Origin: Gallionella sp.
Lineage (GTDB): Bacteria; Pseudomonadota; Gammaproteobacteria; Burkholderiales; Gallionellaceae
Assembly: GCA_023229845.1 (NCBI GenBank)
Contig: JALNYK010000002.1
Span: 133,197 to 197,196, forward strand
Length of the DNA: 64,000 nucleotides
Direction of reading: 5' to 3'
The translations under genes and the position numbers were made by a program. Positions 33,511 through 42,471 of this stretch are shown one piece after another; position 1 is the first letter of the stretch, and every line of letters begins with the position of its first letter. A model generated the notes under the pieces. That model was not told the origin of the DNA, ran no database searches, and worked only from the letters and a program-made list of their open reading frames with translations.

Positions 33511-35211
33511 ATGCGCGTTTCGCAATTCTTCATCTCCACCCTCAAGGAAGCCCCATCGGAAGCCGAACTGCCCAGCCACAAGCTGATGATGCGCGCCGGC
33601 TATATCAAGAAGCTGGCCAGTGGCCTGTACACCTGGATGCCGCTCGGCCTGCGCGTGCTGCGCAAAGTGGAAAACATCGTGCGCGAAGAGATGGATCGCA
33701 GCGGCGGCATCGAGCTGTTGATGCCCGCGGTGCAACCCGCCGAACTATGGGAAGAAACCGGGCGCTGGGCGGTGTTCGGCCCGCAAATGCTGAAGATCAA
33801 GGACAGGCACGACAACCAGTTCTGCTTCGGCCCGACCCACGAGGAGGTCATCACCGATATCGCGCGCCGCGAGATCCGCAGCTACCGCCAGTTGCCGGTG
33901 AACTTCTACCAGATTCAGACCAAGTTCCGCGACGAGGTCCGTCCGCGCTTCGGCGTGATGCGCGCGCGCGAGTTCATGATGAAGGATTCATATTCCTTCC
34001 ACGCCGACTACGCCAGTCTGGAACAAACCTACCGCGTGATGTACGAAACCTACAGCCGCATCTTCACCCGCCTCGGCCTGCAGTTCCGTGCCGTTGCGGC
34101 GGACACGGGTGCTATCGGCGGCTCCGGCTCGCACGAGTTCCATGTGCTGGCCGACGCAGGCGAAGACGCGTTGGCGTTCTGCCCTGACTCCGACTACGCG
34201 GCCAACGTAGAACTGGCCGAAGCGGTCGCACCGCGCGCGCCGCGCGCCCCTGCCTCACAGGAGATGCAGAAAGCCATCACCCCCGGCCAGAAGACCATCG
34301 AAGAAGTCGCTGCATTTTTCAGCGTCTCCGCACAAAACGTATTGAAGGCCATCGCGGTCGTGACGCACGAAGACGAATTCGTGCTGCTGCTGCTGCGCGG
34401 CGACCATACGCTGAACGAGATCAAGGCCGGCAAGGTGCTGGGCGAATTCCGTTTCGCCAGCGACGACGAGATCCATCGCAACATGAACTGCCGTGCCGGC
34501 TACATCGGCCCCGTGGGCAGCCAGGTGCGCATGCTGGTCGACCGCACCGCCGCCGCGCTGAGCGACTTCATCTGCGGCGCGAACGACGACGGCTTTCACT
34601 ACACCGGCGTGAATTTCGCTCGCGACGTGCATCTGGACGAGGCTAGCGTGCATGACCTGCGCAACGTCGTCGCGGGCGACGCCTCGCCGGACGGCAAGGG
34701 CAGTCTGGAGATCTGCCGCGGCATCGAAGTCGGCCACATCTTCCAGTTGCGCACCAAATACGCCGAAGCGCTGAACGCGACTTTCCTCGACGCGCAGGGC
34801 AAGACTCAGGTCATGGAAATGGGCTGCTACGGCATCGGCGTGTCGCGCATCGTCGCTGCCGCCATCGAGCAAAACTTCGACGAGCGCGGCATCACGCTGC
34901 CGCCCGCGATGTCCCCGTTCCAGCTCGCCATCGTGCCGATCGGCATGGGTAAGAGCGAGGCTGTGCGCAACGCGGTGGAACAATTGTATGCGGACTGCAA
35001 GGCTGCCGGCATCGAGGTGCTGCTGGACGACCGCGACGAACGCCCCGGCGTGATGTTCGCCGACATGGAACTGATCGGCATCCCGCACCGCATCGTCGTC
35101 GGCGACCGCGGCCTGAAGGAAGGCAACGTCGAATATCAGGGAAGGCGCGATGCCGCCGCGCAAGCCGTTTCCTTGCAAAGCGCGCTGGGGCTCGTACAAT
35201 CGAAACTATGA
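33511..35211 (+). CDS. proS: Prolyl-tRNA synthetase (bacterial type with editing domain)
   Basis: A class II aminoacyl-tRNA synthetase of 566 residues. Motif 1 (VENIVREEMDRSGGIELLMP), motif 2 (RDEVRPRFGVMRAREFMMKDSYSF region) and motif 3 (MGCYGIGVSRIVAAAIEQ) are present. Between motifs 2 and 3 lies the INS editing domain (about 225-400) of the long bacterial form. The start at 33511 (MRVSQFFISTLKEAPSEAE) is from homology. A TAAAAT box at 33471 could be the -10 of its promoter. The stop overlaps the next gene's ATG. Confidence 0.97.
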   Translation: MRVSQFFISTLKEAPSEAELPSHKLMMRAGYIKKLASGLYTWMPLGLRVLRKVENIVREEMDRSGGIELLMPAVQPAELWEETGRWAVFGPQMLKIKDRHDNQFCFGPTHEEVITDIARREIRSYRQLPVNFYQIQTKFRDEVRPRFGVMRAREFMMKDSYSFHADYASLEQTYRVMYETYSRIFTRLGLQFRAVAADTGAIGGSGSHEFHVLADAGEDALAFCPDSDYAANVELAEAVAPRAPRAPASQEMQKAITPGQKTIEEVAAFFSVSAQNVLKAIAVVTHEDEFVLLLLRGDHTLNEIKAGKVLGEFRFASDDEIHRNMNCRAGYIGPVGSQVRMLVDRTAAALSDFICGANDDGFHYTGVNFARDVHLDEASVHDLRNVVAGDASPDGKGSLEICRGIEVGHIFQLRTKYAEALNATFLDAQGKTQVMEMGCYGIGVSRIVAAAIEQNFDERGITLPPAMSPFQLAIVPIGMGKSEAVRNAVEQLYADCKAAGIEVLLDDRDERPGVMFADMELIGIPHRIVVGDRGLKEGNVEYQGRRDAAAQAVSLQSALGLVQSKL

Positions 35212-35891
35212 AAACGGGATACGGGACACAGGATTCAGGATATAGGGAGCGGCAGGTGCATGCGCCCCTGCGCCATGCCGTCGCCCCGCTCCTCGCGTTG
35301 TTGCTGTTCGCCTCCGGCGCACAGGCCGGCGCGCAGCGCGAAGAATCGCTGTCGGCCAGCGTGCGCGCCGTGCTACAGCACAGCGTCTCCGACCTTGCCG
35401 CCCCCAGGCTGGCTTTTGCCAACAAATACGATGCCGATGCTTGGCTGAACGAAATGTCGCGCCGTTTGCAGAAACGGATGCCGGACGAAGAGGCCCGCAT
35501 CGACTTCCTGAGCACGGTGCATTACGAGGCGACCCGCGCCGGACTGGACCCGCAGCTAGTGCTGGGACTGATCGAAGTGGAAAGCGGCTTCAAGAAATAT
35601 GCCGTGTCACGGGTAGGCGCACGCGGCTACATGCAGGTGATGCCGTTCTGGGTGAAATACATCGGCGCCAATGACCACAACCTGTTCCATCTGCGCACTA
35701 ACCTGCGCTACGGCTGCACCATCCTGCGCCACTACGTGGACATCGAGAAGGGCGACCTGTATCGCGCGCTGGGCCGCTACAACGGCAGCCTGGGCCGCCC
35801 CGAGTATCCGAACCTAGTGCGCGCCGCTTGGCACAACCACTGGTCGATACCGCGCAGGACGGCAAGCAACGCTTATCCTGCCACCAGTTAG
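35208..35891 (+). CDS. Lytic transglycosylase (SLT domain), secreted
   Basis: A 227-residue periplasmic murein lyase. A hydrophobic signal sequence (about 22-40, ending AQAGA) precedes the SLT domain (about 85-215): LIEVESGFKKYAVSRVGARGYMQVMP holds the catalytic Glu and the GxMQxxP signature, and FHLRTNLRYGC and ALGRYNGS are the other motifs. It overlaps proS by four bases (ATGA), so translation is coupled, and its stop codon overlaps that of the convergent TlpA-like gene. The first 20 residues are polar and unusual; a later start is possible. Confidence 0.9.
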   Translation: MKTGYGTQDSGYRERQVHAPLRHAVAPLLALLLFASGAQAGAQREESLSASVRAVLQHSVSDLAAPRLAFANKYDADAWLNEMSRRLQKRMPDEEARIDFLSTVHYEATRAGLDPQLVLGLIEVESGFKKYAVSRVGARGYMQVMPFWVKYIGANDHNLFHLRTNLRYGCTILRHYVDIEKGDLYRALGRYNGSLGRPEYPNLVRAAWHNHWSIPRRTASNAYPATS

Positions 35892-36361
35892 TTAAGCTTT
35901 TTACCCTTGATGTAGGTCTCGACGCTGGCGCGCGTCACCTCACCGGCCTGATAACTGACCAGTTCGCCATTCGGGGCGTACAGATAGCTGGTCGGCAGCA
36001 CGTCCACCGCGCCGATCTGCGCCGACATCTTGCGATCTCCCATCACCAGCGGATAACTGATGCCGCTCTTGCCGGCGAACTCGGCGACCGAAGCTCGCGT
36101 CGAATCCAGCGCCACGCCGATCACCACAAGATCGCGATCCTTGTGCGCGTCGTGCAAGGCAATCAACTCGGGTATCTCGGACAAACAGGGCGGACACCAG
36201 GTCGCCCAGAAATTGACCAGCACCCACTTGCCGCGATAGTCCGCCAGCTTATGCGTCTTGCCGGACATATCCTGCAGCGTGAAGCCTGCAGCGCCAGCCG
36301 TAGCGGATGCGGCCAGCAACAGCAGGACAGCCAGCCAGCGCCCCGCCATGAATCTGGTCAT
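35888..36361 (-). CDS. TlpA/ResA-like thioredoxin-fold protein
   Basis: A periplasmic thiol-disulfide protein of 157 residues. A signal peptide (about 1-25, ending AGAAG) is followed by a TlpA-like domain with active site WCPPC at Cys56/Cys59 and the cis-proline region VLPTSYLY. Such proteins reduce apocytochrome cysteines or other periplasmic disulfides, which fits an organism with many c-type cytochromes. The start at 36361 lies four bases after the stop of the upstream gene; an earlier in-frame ATG would overlap it. Confidence 0.9.
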   Translation of the reverse strand: MTRFMAGRWLAVLLLLAASATAGAAGFTLQDMSGKTHKLADYRGKWVLVNFWATWCPPCLSEIPELIALHDAHKDRDLVVIGVALDSTRASVAEFAGKSGISYPLVMGDRKMSAQIGAVDVLPTSYLYAPNGELVSYQAGEVTRASVETYIKGKKLN

Positions 36362-36365
36362 GAAC

Positions 36366-36941
36366 TTAATGACCGTGCTTGTCCGATGCGGAGGCATCGT
36401 CCCCACCATGTGCGGCGACAGGATCGGCGGCGTGAGTGAAATACAGCGCGATGGAAATCAGAGCAATAGCAGCGCCCAAGTAGACCAGATCCAGCGGCGA
36501 CTCCAGGTGCATGTTCAACGCCTCCTCGAACAGCGTGACGATCATAATCATCAGGATCACCTTGGCCAGACGCGACTTCAGATCGTCCAAGCTGTTGATC
36601 ACCAGTATCTTGCTGGAGGCCTTGCTGCCGTGCGCCTGGTCGATGTCGCTGATGAACAGTTCGTACATGCCCAGCGAGAAAATCATCATCACCGTCGCCA
36701 GCAGATAGCCGTCCACCACCTCGACGATATGCGACACCGTGGCATCGTGCAGCGCCTTGCGCGCCTCGGGCGTCAGGCTGGAATCAGCGTAATGCAGCGC
36801 ATGGGAGAACAGGTTCACCACATCCACGGTCGCCATGTAGAAGATCGCGATGCCCGCCAGCAAGCTGCCCACCACCGCCGTCAACACCATGAAACGGCTG
36901 TTCCACAGCGCGCCTTCGAACAATTTTTCCAGCAAACCCAT
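36366..36941 (-). CDS. YqhA/UPF0114-family inner-membrane protein
   Basis: A 191-residue membrane protein of the UPF0114 family, function unknown. It has four hydrophobic segments (about 18-40, 65-90, 120-145, 150-170) and the family stretch LLATVMMIFSLGMYELFISDID followed by LVINSLDDLKSRLAKVILMIMIVTLFE. The C-terminus is His/Asp-rich (AAHGGDDASASDKHGH). AGGAG upstream of 36941 decides the start. It is probably co-transcribed with the TlpA-like gene. Confidence 0.88.
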   Translation of the reverse strand: MGLLEKLFEGALWNSRFMVLTAVVGSLLAGIAIFYMATVDVVNLFSHALHYADSSLTPEARKALHDATVSHIVEVVDGYLLATVMMIFSLGMYELFISDIDQAHGSKASSKILVINSLDDLKSRLAKVILMIMIVTLFEEALNMHLESPLDLVYLGAAIALISIALYFTHAADPVAAHGGDDASASDKHGH

Positions 36942-37019
36942 GTCGTGCTCCTGACTATAAAAATAACGATAAAAAACGTCGCGCATTAAAACGCAAATGG
37001 CCGATGGCGCGCAAGCACA

Positions 37020-38231
37020 TCAGGCAGGACTGCGCGCAAATAGTTCCTGCAAGCTCATATCCGTGTCCCGTTCGATCCGGCCAGCACTCTCCGCCAGCCA
37101 CTGCCGCAACGGATCGCCGTCATCGCCGCCCGGCAACGAGGCTGTATCCAGCACGAACAGTCGCAGCAATTCGGCGGTGCGGATGTGCGTCGCATCGCGC
37201 ATCATCAGCCAGCCGTCGCCTTCGACCTTGCGTATGATGTCGGCCTGCTCCAGCTTACCGAGAATCTCATCCAGCGCATCGTAGGAAAGATGCAGCGAGC
37301 GGGACAATTCCGGCAAGTCGCTCACCCGCCCCTCGCGCAAACCATCCGTCATCGTCTTCAGCACGCGCAAGGCATCCAGCAATTGCGCGGTTGGCGAGGC
37401 ATCTCCGTCCATCGGCGTGCGCCAGTACGACAGCGAGGCGGCGATCACCGCACCGAGCAGGATCGACAACCAAGACAGGTATATCCATATCAGGAAAATC
37501 GGCACGCTGGCGAATGCACCGTACACCAGCTTGTAGGTCGGAAAGTGGCTGACGTAATAACCGAAGGCGCGGTTCATCGCCTCGAACGCGAGCGCGGCCA
37601 CCAATGCGCCCAGCATCGCGTGGGAACGCGGCACATGCCGGTTGGGCAAAAAATAAAACAGCATCGCGAAGGCCAGCCAGGTCAGCAGCACCGGCAACAG
37701 TTTCAACACGCCCACGCCGAATATCGGGACATGACGGACATAGCCCATCGACAGCCCGACCAGCCAGGAAGTCAGCGCGAGGCTTACACCGACCAGCAGC
37801 GGCGCGAGTGTCAACGCAGCCCAATGGATGACCAGCCGCTTGAGCAACGGACGTGGCTGCGCCACGCGCCAGATCACATTGAACGCATGCTCTATCGTCA
37901 GCAGCAGAAACATCGCGGCGACCGCGAGTAATCCGATGCCCAGCGCGGTCAGCCGCATCGCGCTGTCGGTGAACTGCCTCATGTACTGCGTAATCACCTT
38001 GCTGGCGATGTCCGGCATCAGGCTGCCGGTCAGGAACTGTTTGATCTGCGTAGAATAATTCTCGAACACCGGAAACGCCGAGAACAGCGTCAGCGCGATC
38101 GTGAACAGCGGCACCAGCGACAGCAACGTGGTGAAGGTCAGACTGCCGGCGATCTGCGCACAACGATCCTGACTGAAGCGCGTCACGATGAAGCGCATGA
38201 AATCCGCAAAGTCGCGACTATCCTTTTGCAT
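37020..38231 (-). CDS. YihY/virulence factor BrkB-family membrane protein
   Basis: A 403-residue inner-membrane protein of the YihY (UPF0761) family, once called RNase BN by error. About six membrane segments (30-290) carry the family stretches RCAQIAGSLTFTTLLSLVP and FLIWIYLSWLSILLGAVIAA. A cytoplasmic C-terminal region of about 110 residues (DALRVLKTMTDGLREGRVSDLPELSRSLHLSYDALDEIL) resembles a winged-helix. The function of the family is unproven. It is divergent from wrbA, as in several betaproteobacteria. Confidence 0.9.
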   Translation of the reverse strand: MQKDSRDFADFMRFIVTRFSQDRCAQIAGSLTFTTLLSLVPLFTIALTLFSAFPVFENYSTQIKQFLTGSLMPDIASKVITQYMRQFTDSAMRLTALGIGLLAVAAMFLLLTIEHAFNVIWRVAQPRPLLKRLVIHWAALTLAPLLVGVSLALTSWLVGLSMGYVRHVPIFGVGVLKLLPVLLTWLAFAMLFYFLPNRHVPRSHAMLGALVAALAFEAMNRAFGYYVSHFPTYKLVYGAFASVPIFLIWIYLSWLSILLGAVIAASLSYWRTPMDGDASPTAQLLDALRVLKTMTDGLREGRVSDLPELSRSLHLSYDALDEILGKLEQADIIRKVEGDGWLMMRDATHIRTAELLRLFVLDTASLPGGDDGDPLRQWLAESAGRIERDTDMSLQELFARSPA

Positions 38232-38251
38232 GATGATCTTGATTCCCTATA

Positions 38252-38863
38252 ATGGCGCGCATGATAACCGACAAAGAAATCCTGGTCCTGTATTACAGCC
38301 AGCAAGGTGCTACGCGCCAGATGGCGCAACTCATTGCGCGCGGCATCGAGCAGGTCGAAGGCGCGCGCGCGCGGCTGCGCACCGTGCCCAAGGTGTCCGC
38401 GGTGTGCGAGGCGACCGAACCGGCGATCCCCGACGAAGGCGCGCCTTATGTCGAACTGCGCGACCTGGAGGAGTGCATAGGCTTGGCACTGGGCAGCCCG
38501 ACCCGATTCGGCAACATGGCCGGTGCGATGAAATATTTTCTGGACGGCACCGGCGGGCTGTGGATGAAGCATGCGCTGGCGGGCAAGCCGGCCACGCTGT
38601 TCACCTCTACCGGCAGCATGCACGGCGGTCAGGAGAGCACGCTGCTGACGATGATGCTGCCGCTGCTGCATCACGGCATGCTCATCGCCGGACTGCCCTA
38701 CTCCGAACCAGAACTCGGCACGACCCAGAGCGGCGGCACGCCCTACGGCGCCAGCCATGTCGCCGGGCTCGCCGGCAACCAGCCGATCACCGACGCCGAG
38801 AAGAAGCTCTGTCTGGCGCAGGGCCGCCGTCTGGCGCAGACCGCCTTGAAGCTCGCGCAATGA
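38252..38863 (+). CDS. wrbA: NAD(P)H:quinone oxidoreductase WrbA
   Basis: A flavodoxin-like FMN enzyme that reduces quinones by two electrons and so avoids semiquinone radicals. The 203-residue protein has the FMN phosphate loop YYSQQGATRQMA, the family GSPTRFGNMAGAMKYFLDGTGGLW motif, and FTSTGSMHGGQESTLL. The start at 38252 has an alternative ATG three codons later. Its last four bases overlap the next gene. Confidence 0.95.
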   Translation: MARMITDKEILVLYYSQQGATRQMAQLIARGIEQVEGARARLRTVPKVSAVCEATEPAIPDEGAPYVELRDLEECIGLALGSPTRFGNMAGAMKYFLDGTGGLWMKHALAGKPATLFTSTGSMHGGQESTLLTMMLPLLHHGMLIAGLPYSEPELGTTQSGGTPYGASHVAGLAGNQPITDAEKKLCLAQGRRLAQTALKLAQ

Positions 38864-39579
38864 TCGACGCACATCCGCCGATGAGCCATGCCCCAATGAG
38901 TCACGCTCGCGAAGCGCGCTGCCTGTTGCGTGCTCACCGATACGGCGTGCTGTCCACGCTGTCGAAGAAATTCGGCGGCCACCCGTTCGGCTCCATCGTC
39001 CCTTACCTCACCGACCATGACGGCAGCGTGCTGCTGTTCATCTCCGGACTGGCCGAGCATACGAAAAACCTGCTGAACGACCCGCGCGTCAGCCTGATCA
39101 CGCACGACCAGAACGATCCACGCATCCAGACTCAGGGACGCGTGACCGTCGTCGGCAACGCCGCGCCGCTGGCAGGACGCGAACCCTATGCCACCCGCTG
39201 GCTGCGCTATCTCCCGGAGAATGCGCAGCTGTTTGAACTCGGAGACTTCTCGTTCTTCCGCATCGTGCCCCAGTCCGTGCGCCATGTTGCCGGCTTCGGT
39301 CAGGCGCGCTGGATCATGAGCCACTTTACCGTACCGCCCTATCCGCTGATGACCCAGGAAGAGGATTTGCTGGCGCAGTTGAATGCGGAACCTCAGGATG
39401 AATTACGCCGCTGCCTAAGACTGCGCGGCATCTCTGCCGAACAAATGCGCATGCTGGGCATAGATTGCGACGGTTTCGATGTCGAGGCCGGCGGTCGCAT
39501 GCTGCGTTTCGATTTCACCGAACCGGTCACGGATTCGGCAAGCGCACTGGCGGCGCTATCCCTTCCAAGCCGGGAATAG
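38860..39579 (+). CDS. HugZ-like pyridoxamine 5'-phosphate oxidase-fold protein
   Basis: A 239-residue protein of the split-barrel FMN/heme-binding family. The split barrel (about 15-150) has ARCLLRAHRYGVLSTLS, GHPFGSIVPYLTDHDG and the SGLAEHTKNLLNDPRVSLI motif typical of HugZ/DUF2470-type proteins, which bind flavin or degrade heme. The C-terminal 75 residues match the accessory helical domain (LRLRGISAEQMRMLGIDCDGFDVEAGG). It is translationally coupled to wrbA (ATGA overlap). Whether it acts on heme is unknown. Confidence 0.87.
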   Translation: MIDAHPPMSHAPMSHAREARCLLRAHRYGVLSTLSKKFGGHPFGSIVPYLTDHDGSVLLFISGLAEHTKNLLNDPRVSLITHDQNDPRIQTQGRVTVVGNAAPLAGREPYATRWLRYLPENAQLFELGDFSFFRIVPQSVRHVAGFGQARWIMSHFTVPPYPLMTQEEDLLAQLNAEPQDELRRCLRLRGISAEQMRMLGIDCDGFDVEAGGRMLRFDFTEPVTDSASALAALSLPSRE

Positions 39580-39585
39580 CCCAAC

Positions 39586-39614
39586 AAAAAAGGCACGGGG
39601 ATACCGTGCCTTCT
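39586..39614. terminator. Two-way terminator between convergent genes
   Basis: The stem AAGGCACGG/CCGTGCCTT with a five-base loop follows an A run. It sits between the HugZ-like gene (plus) and the pentapeptide-repeat gene (minus). Confidence 0.8.
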
Positions 39615-39632
39615 CATCTGAATCAGAACGCT

Positions 39633-40655
39633 TTAACGCTTCCTGATTTTCGTCGCCGGCGCAGGCGCTTCCTGCACGACCGGCTCGTATACCGGCTCTG
39701 CCTTGCGTTCCGGCATGCAGCTGCTGTTGTTCACGGTACCGTTCGGCATCACCGTGTTGCAAAGCGTCGCGCCGGTCAGCGTTGCATCCGCGATGTTCGC
39801 GCCAGTCAGGTCGGCATCGGTCAGGTCCGCGTTCAGCAGAATCGCGCCGGTCAGGTTGGCGCGTTCCAGTTGTGCGCCGCGCAACATCGCCTTGTTCAGG
39901 TTGGCGTCGGTCAGGTTGGCCTGCGACAGGTTGGCGCGGGTCAGGTTGGCGCGCACCAGATTCGCCTCGGTCAGGTTGGCCTTGCCGAGGTTGGCCTTGA
40001 ACAGGTTAGCCTGCGCCAGGTTGCCCATGTAAAGCTGCGCGCCAGCCAGATTGGCGGAACCAAGATTAGCTTCGGCGAGTGCGGCATTCAGGCATACACT
40101 GCGCGGCTGGATCACACAGCCGTTGATCGCCCCCTCAACCGCCGCTTCGACCTGTCCAGTCTTCGCTGGTTTCACTGCGGCACAGTTCGCGCCGCTATTC
40201 ACGATGCCGTTGGGCATCGTCGTGCGACAGAACGTGGTCTTGATGAACTTGGCGTTCTCGATCTCGGCATCGCTCAGATCGGCATCGGTCAGATTCGCCC
40301 CGCTGAGGTTTGCGCCCTTGAGCTTGGCGCCGGTCAGGTTGGCGCCGGTCAGGTTGGCTCCGGTCAGATCGGAGTTGTACAGCGTGATGCCCGTCATGTC
40401 GGCTTCGGTGAAATTGCCGCCGGCCAAGTTGCCGTGATAGATGTTTGCTTCCTTGAGATTGGCCTTGGAAAAATCGGCCTTGGACAGGTCTCCCTCGACC
40501 CAACGAGCCTCGTGCACATCCGCACCAACTGCGCTCTTGCCGGCTAGTTCGGCATGCGGACACTGGGAATGCGGGATGATCGAACACTCGGCCCAGCTTG
40601 CATTGGCAAACAGCGCACTCAGCAGAAACGTGCTACCTAACAGAATTCTTTTCAA
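39633..40655 (-). CDS. Secreted pentapeptide-repeat protein with duplicated module
   Basis: A 340-residue exported protein made of two related modules. After a signal peptide (FANASWA-ECS), each module starts with a Cys-containing cap (ECSIIPHSQCPHAELAG; GCVIQPRSVCLNAALAE), runs through A(N/D)LxxA pentapeptide repeats (about 65-150 and 205-300) that form a right-handed beta-helix, and ends with CxTxMPNGxVN followed by another Cys. A Pro/Glu/Ala tail ends in KIRKR. The chosen start is TTG at 40655 because GGAGG lies five bases before it and no ATG is well placed; an ATG 12 codons earlier would spoil the signal peptide. Function unknown. Confidence 0.85.
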   Translation of the reverse strand: MKRILLGSTFLLSALFANASWAECSIIPHSQCPHAELAGKSAVGADVHEARWVEGDLSKADFSKANLKEANIYHGNLAGGNFTEADMTGITLYNSDLTGANLTGANLTGAKLKGANLSGANLTDADLSDAEIENAKFIKTTFCRTTMPNGIVNSGANCAAVKPAKTGQVEAAVEGAINGCVIQPRSVCLNAALAEANLGSANLAGAQLYMGNLAQANLFKANLGKANLTEANLVRANLTRANLSQANLTDANLNKAMLRGAQLERANLTGAILLNADLTDADLTGANIADATLTGATLCNTVMPNGTVNNSSCMPERKAEPVYEPVVQEAPAPATKIRKR

Positions 40656-40677
40656 GACAACCTCCGGTGAAGTTCGT

Positions 40678-40704
40678 AAAAAACGGCGCACAGAATGTGC
40701 GCCG
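40678..40704 (-). terminator. Terminator of leuA
   Basis: On the minus strand CGGCGCACA-TTC-TGTGCGCCG is followed by six T, 31 bases beyond the leuA stop codon and just upstream of the pentapeptide gene. Confidence 0.88.
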
Positions 40705-40734
40705 CTGTATCAGAGCGGGTTGCCGGAAAAAAGT

Positions 40735-42270
40735 TCACACCTGCGGATGCGCGCGCTCCTCTGAACTGTGCAACTTGTTGAGCGCGTTGAGATAAGACTT
40801 TGCAGACGCCACGACGATATCGGTATCGGCGCCCTGGCCGTTGACAATGCGACCGCCCTTGGACAAACGCACCGTCACCTCGCCCTGCGCGTCGGTGCCG
40901 CTGGTGATGTTGTTCACCGAATACAGCAACAGCTCGGTGCCGCTGTGGACGATCTGCTCGATGGCCTTGAACGTCGCATCCACCGGACCTCCGCCCTGCA
41001 TCTCGGCGCTCTTTTCCTCGCCGCCGACGCTCAACGTGACCTGCGCCTTAGGCAGGACACCGGTCTCGGAATGTGCTCGCATCGCGACAAGACGGAAATG
41101 TTCGCAGAATTGCGATACGAACTCGTCGCTGACCAGCGATTGCAAGTCCTCGTCGAATATCTCCGACTTACGATCCGCCAGCTCCTTGAAGCGCGCGAAC
41201 GCTGCATTCAAAGCCTCCTCGCCGTCGAGCACAATACCCAATTCCTGCAAGCGTGAACGGAAGGCAGCACGCCCGGAGAGCTTGCCCAGAGTCAGCTTGT
41301 TTGTGCTCCAGCCCACGTCTTCGGCGCGCATGATCTCGTAGGTCTCGCGATGCTTGAGCACGCCGTCCTGATGGATGCCGGACTCGTGCGCGAACGCGTT
41401 CGCGCCGACGATAGCCTTGTTCGGCTGCACCGGGTAGCCGGTGATGCTGGACACCAGCTTGGAGGTCGGCACGATCTGGGTGGTGTCGATGCGCGTGTCG
41501 CAGGTGAATATGTCGCGGCGCGTCTTCACCGCCATCACGATCTCTTCCAGCGATGCGTTGCCCGCGCGCTCGCCCAGGCCATTGATGGTGCACTCGACCT
41601 GACGCGCGCCGTTCATTACCGCAGCGAGCGAATTGGCCGAGGCCATGCCCAGGTCGTTGTGGCAATGCGTGGACCAGATCACCTTATCGGAATTCGGCAC
41701 GCGGGCTATCAACTGCCTGAAGCGCTCGCCCCACAACGCCGGAACGCTGTAGCCCACGGTGTCCGGCACATTGAGCGTCGTAGCCCCTGCCTTGATCACC
41801 GCATCGAACACGCGCACCAGGAAGTCCATATCGGAACGCACCGCATCCTCTGCGGAGAACTCGACGTCGTCGGTATACTCCCGCGCCCACTTCACCGCCT
41901 GCACCGCGCGTTCCACGACCTGATCCTCGGTCATGCGCAGCTTGTGCTGCATGTGGATCGGGCTGGTCGCGATGAAGGTGTGGATGCGCCCGCGCTTCGC
42001 CGGCTTGATCGCCTCGCCCGCGCGGCGCACGTCGTTTTCGCTGGCGCGCGCCAGCGAACACACGATGGAATCCTTGATGGTCTCGGCGATCGCATGGATC
42101 GCATCGAAGTCACCGGGACTGGCGGCTGCAAAGCCCGCCTCAATCACGTCCACGCCCAGCTTTTCCAGCTGGCGCGCGATGCGCAACTTCTCCTCTTTGG
42201 TCATCGAAGCGCCCGGGCTCTGCTCGCCGTCGCGCAAGGTGGTGTCGAAAATAATCAATTTGTCTGTCAT
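40735..42270 (-). CDS. leuA: 2-isopropylmalate synthase
   Basis: LeuA condenses acetyl-CoA with 2-ketoisovalerate, the first committed step to leucine. The 511-residue protein has the catalytic TTLRDGEQSPG near the N-terminus, STHCHNDLGMA with the metal-binding HxH, GLGERAGNASLEEIVMA, and a C-terminal regulatory domain that binds leucine. The start MTDKLIIFD at 42270 has GGAG upstream; the frame extends 22 codons further without similarity. No other leu gene is adjacent. A short Leu-rich reading frame and a promoter lie upstream. Confidence 0.97.
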   Translation of the reverse strand: MTDKLIIFDTTLRDGEQSPGASMTKEEKLRIARQLEKLGVDVIEAGFAAASPGDFDAIHAIAETIKDSIVCSLARASENDVRRAGEAIKPAKRGRIHTFIATSPIHMQHKLRMTEDQVVERAVQAVKWAREYTDDVEFSAEDAVRSDMDFLVRVFDAVIKAGATTLNVPDTVGYSVPALWGERFRQLIARVPNSDKVIWSTHCHNDLGMASANSLAAVMNGARQVECTINGLGERAGNASLEEIVMAVKTRRDIFTCDTRIDTTQIVPTSKLVSSITGYPVQPNKAIVGANAFAHESGIHQDGVLKHRETYEIMRAEDVGWSTNKLTLGKLSGRAAFRSRLQELGIVLDGEEALNAAFARFKELADRKSEIFDEDLQSLVSDEFVSQFCEHFRLVAMRAHSETGVLPKAQVTLSVGGEEKSAEMQGGGPVDATFKAIEQIVHSGTELLLYSVNNITSGTDAQGEVTVRLSKGGRIVNGQGADTDIVVASAKSYLNALNKLHSSEERAHPQV

Positions 42271-42354
42271 GTCAAAAGCTCCATCGCGGATAGGTTTAAC
42301 CTGCGCAACCGTTTTCGGTTGTCGCGCACATTGCATCGGATTGTATGATTGGAA

Positions 42355-42435
42355 TTAGCGCGCGCCGCGCAGCAGCAGCGCAGCCAGCAGGCTGAACGTG
42401 GAGTGTAGCAATGCGATGTAGGTAGAGAAGTGCAT
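42355..42435 (-). CDS. Possible leucine-rich leader peptide of leuA (attenuator)
   Basis: A 26-codon frame, MHFSTYIALLHSTFSLLAAL then LLRGAR, with seven Leu codons in three clusters (LL, LL, LLL). It ends 85 bases upstream of leuA in the same direction. Its ATG is at about the predicted +1 of the promoter at 42443-42471, so it would be translated from a nearly leaderless message. A stem-loop lies between it and leuA but without a T run. The Leu bias fits attenuation; there is no direct proof of translation. Confidence 0.35.
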   Translation of the reverse strand: MHFSTYIALLHSTFSLLAALLLRGAR

Positions 42436-42442
42436 GGGCGCG

Positions 42443-42471
42443 AATATAGCGGCTTTGCCTGGGCCGTGCAA
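42443..42471 (-). promoter_or_regulatory. Likely sigma-70 promoter of leuA
   Basis: On the minus strand TTGCAC and TATATT are exactly 17 bases apart. Transcription would begin at about 42435-42437. Confidence 0.6.
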
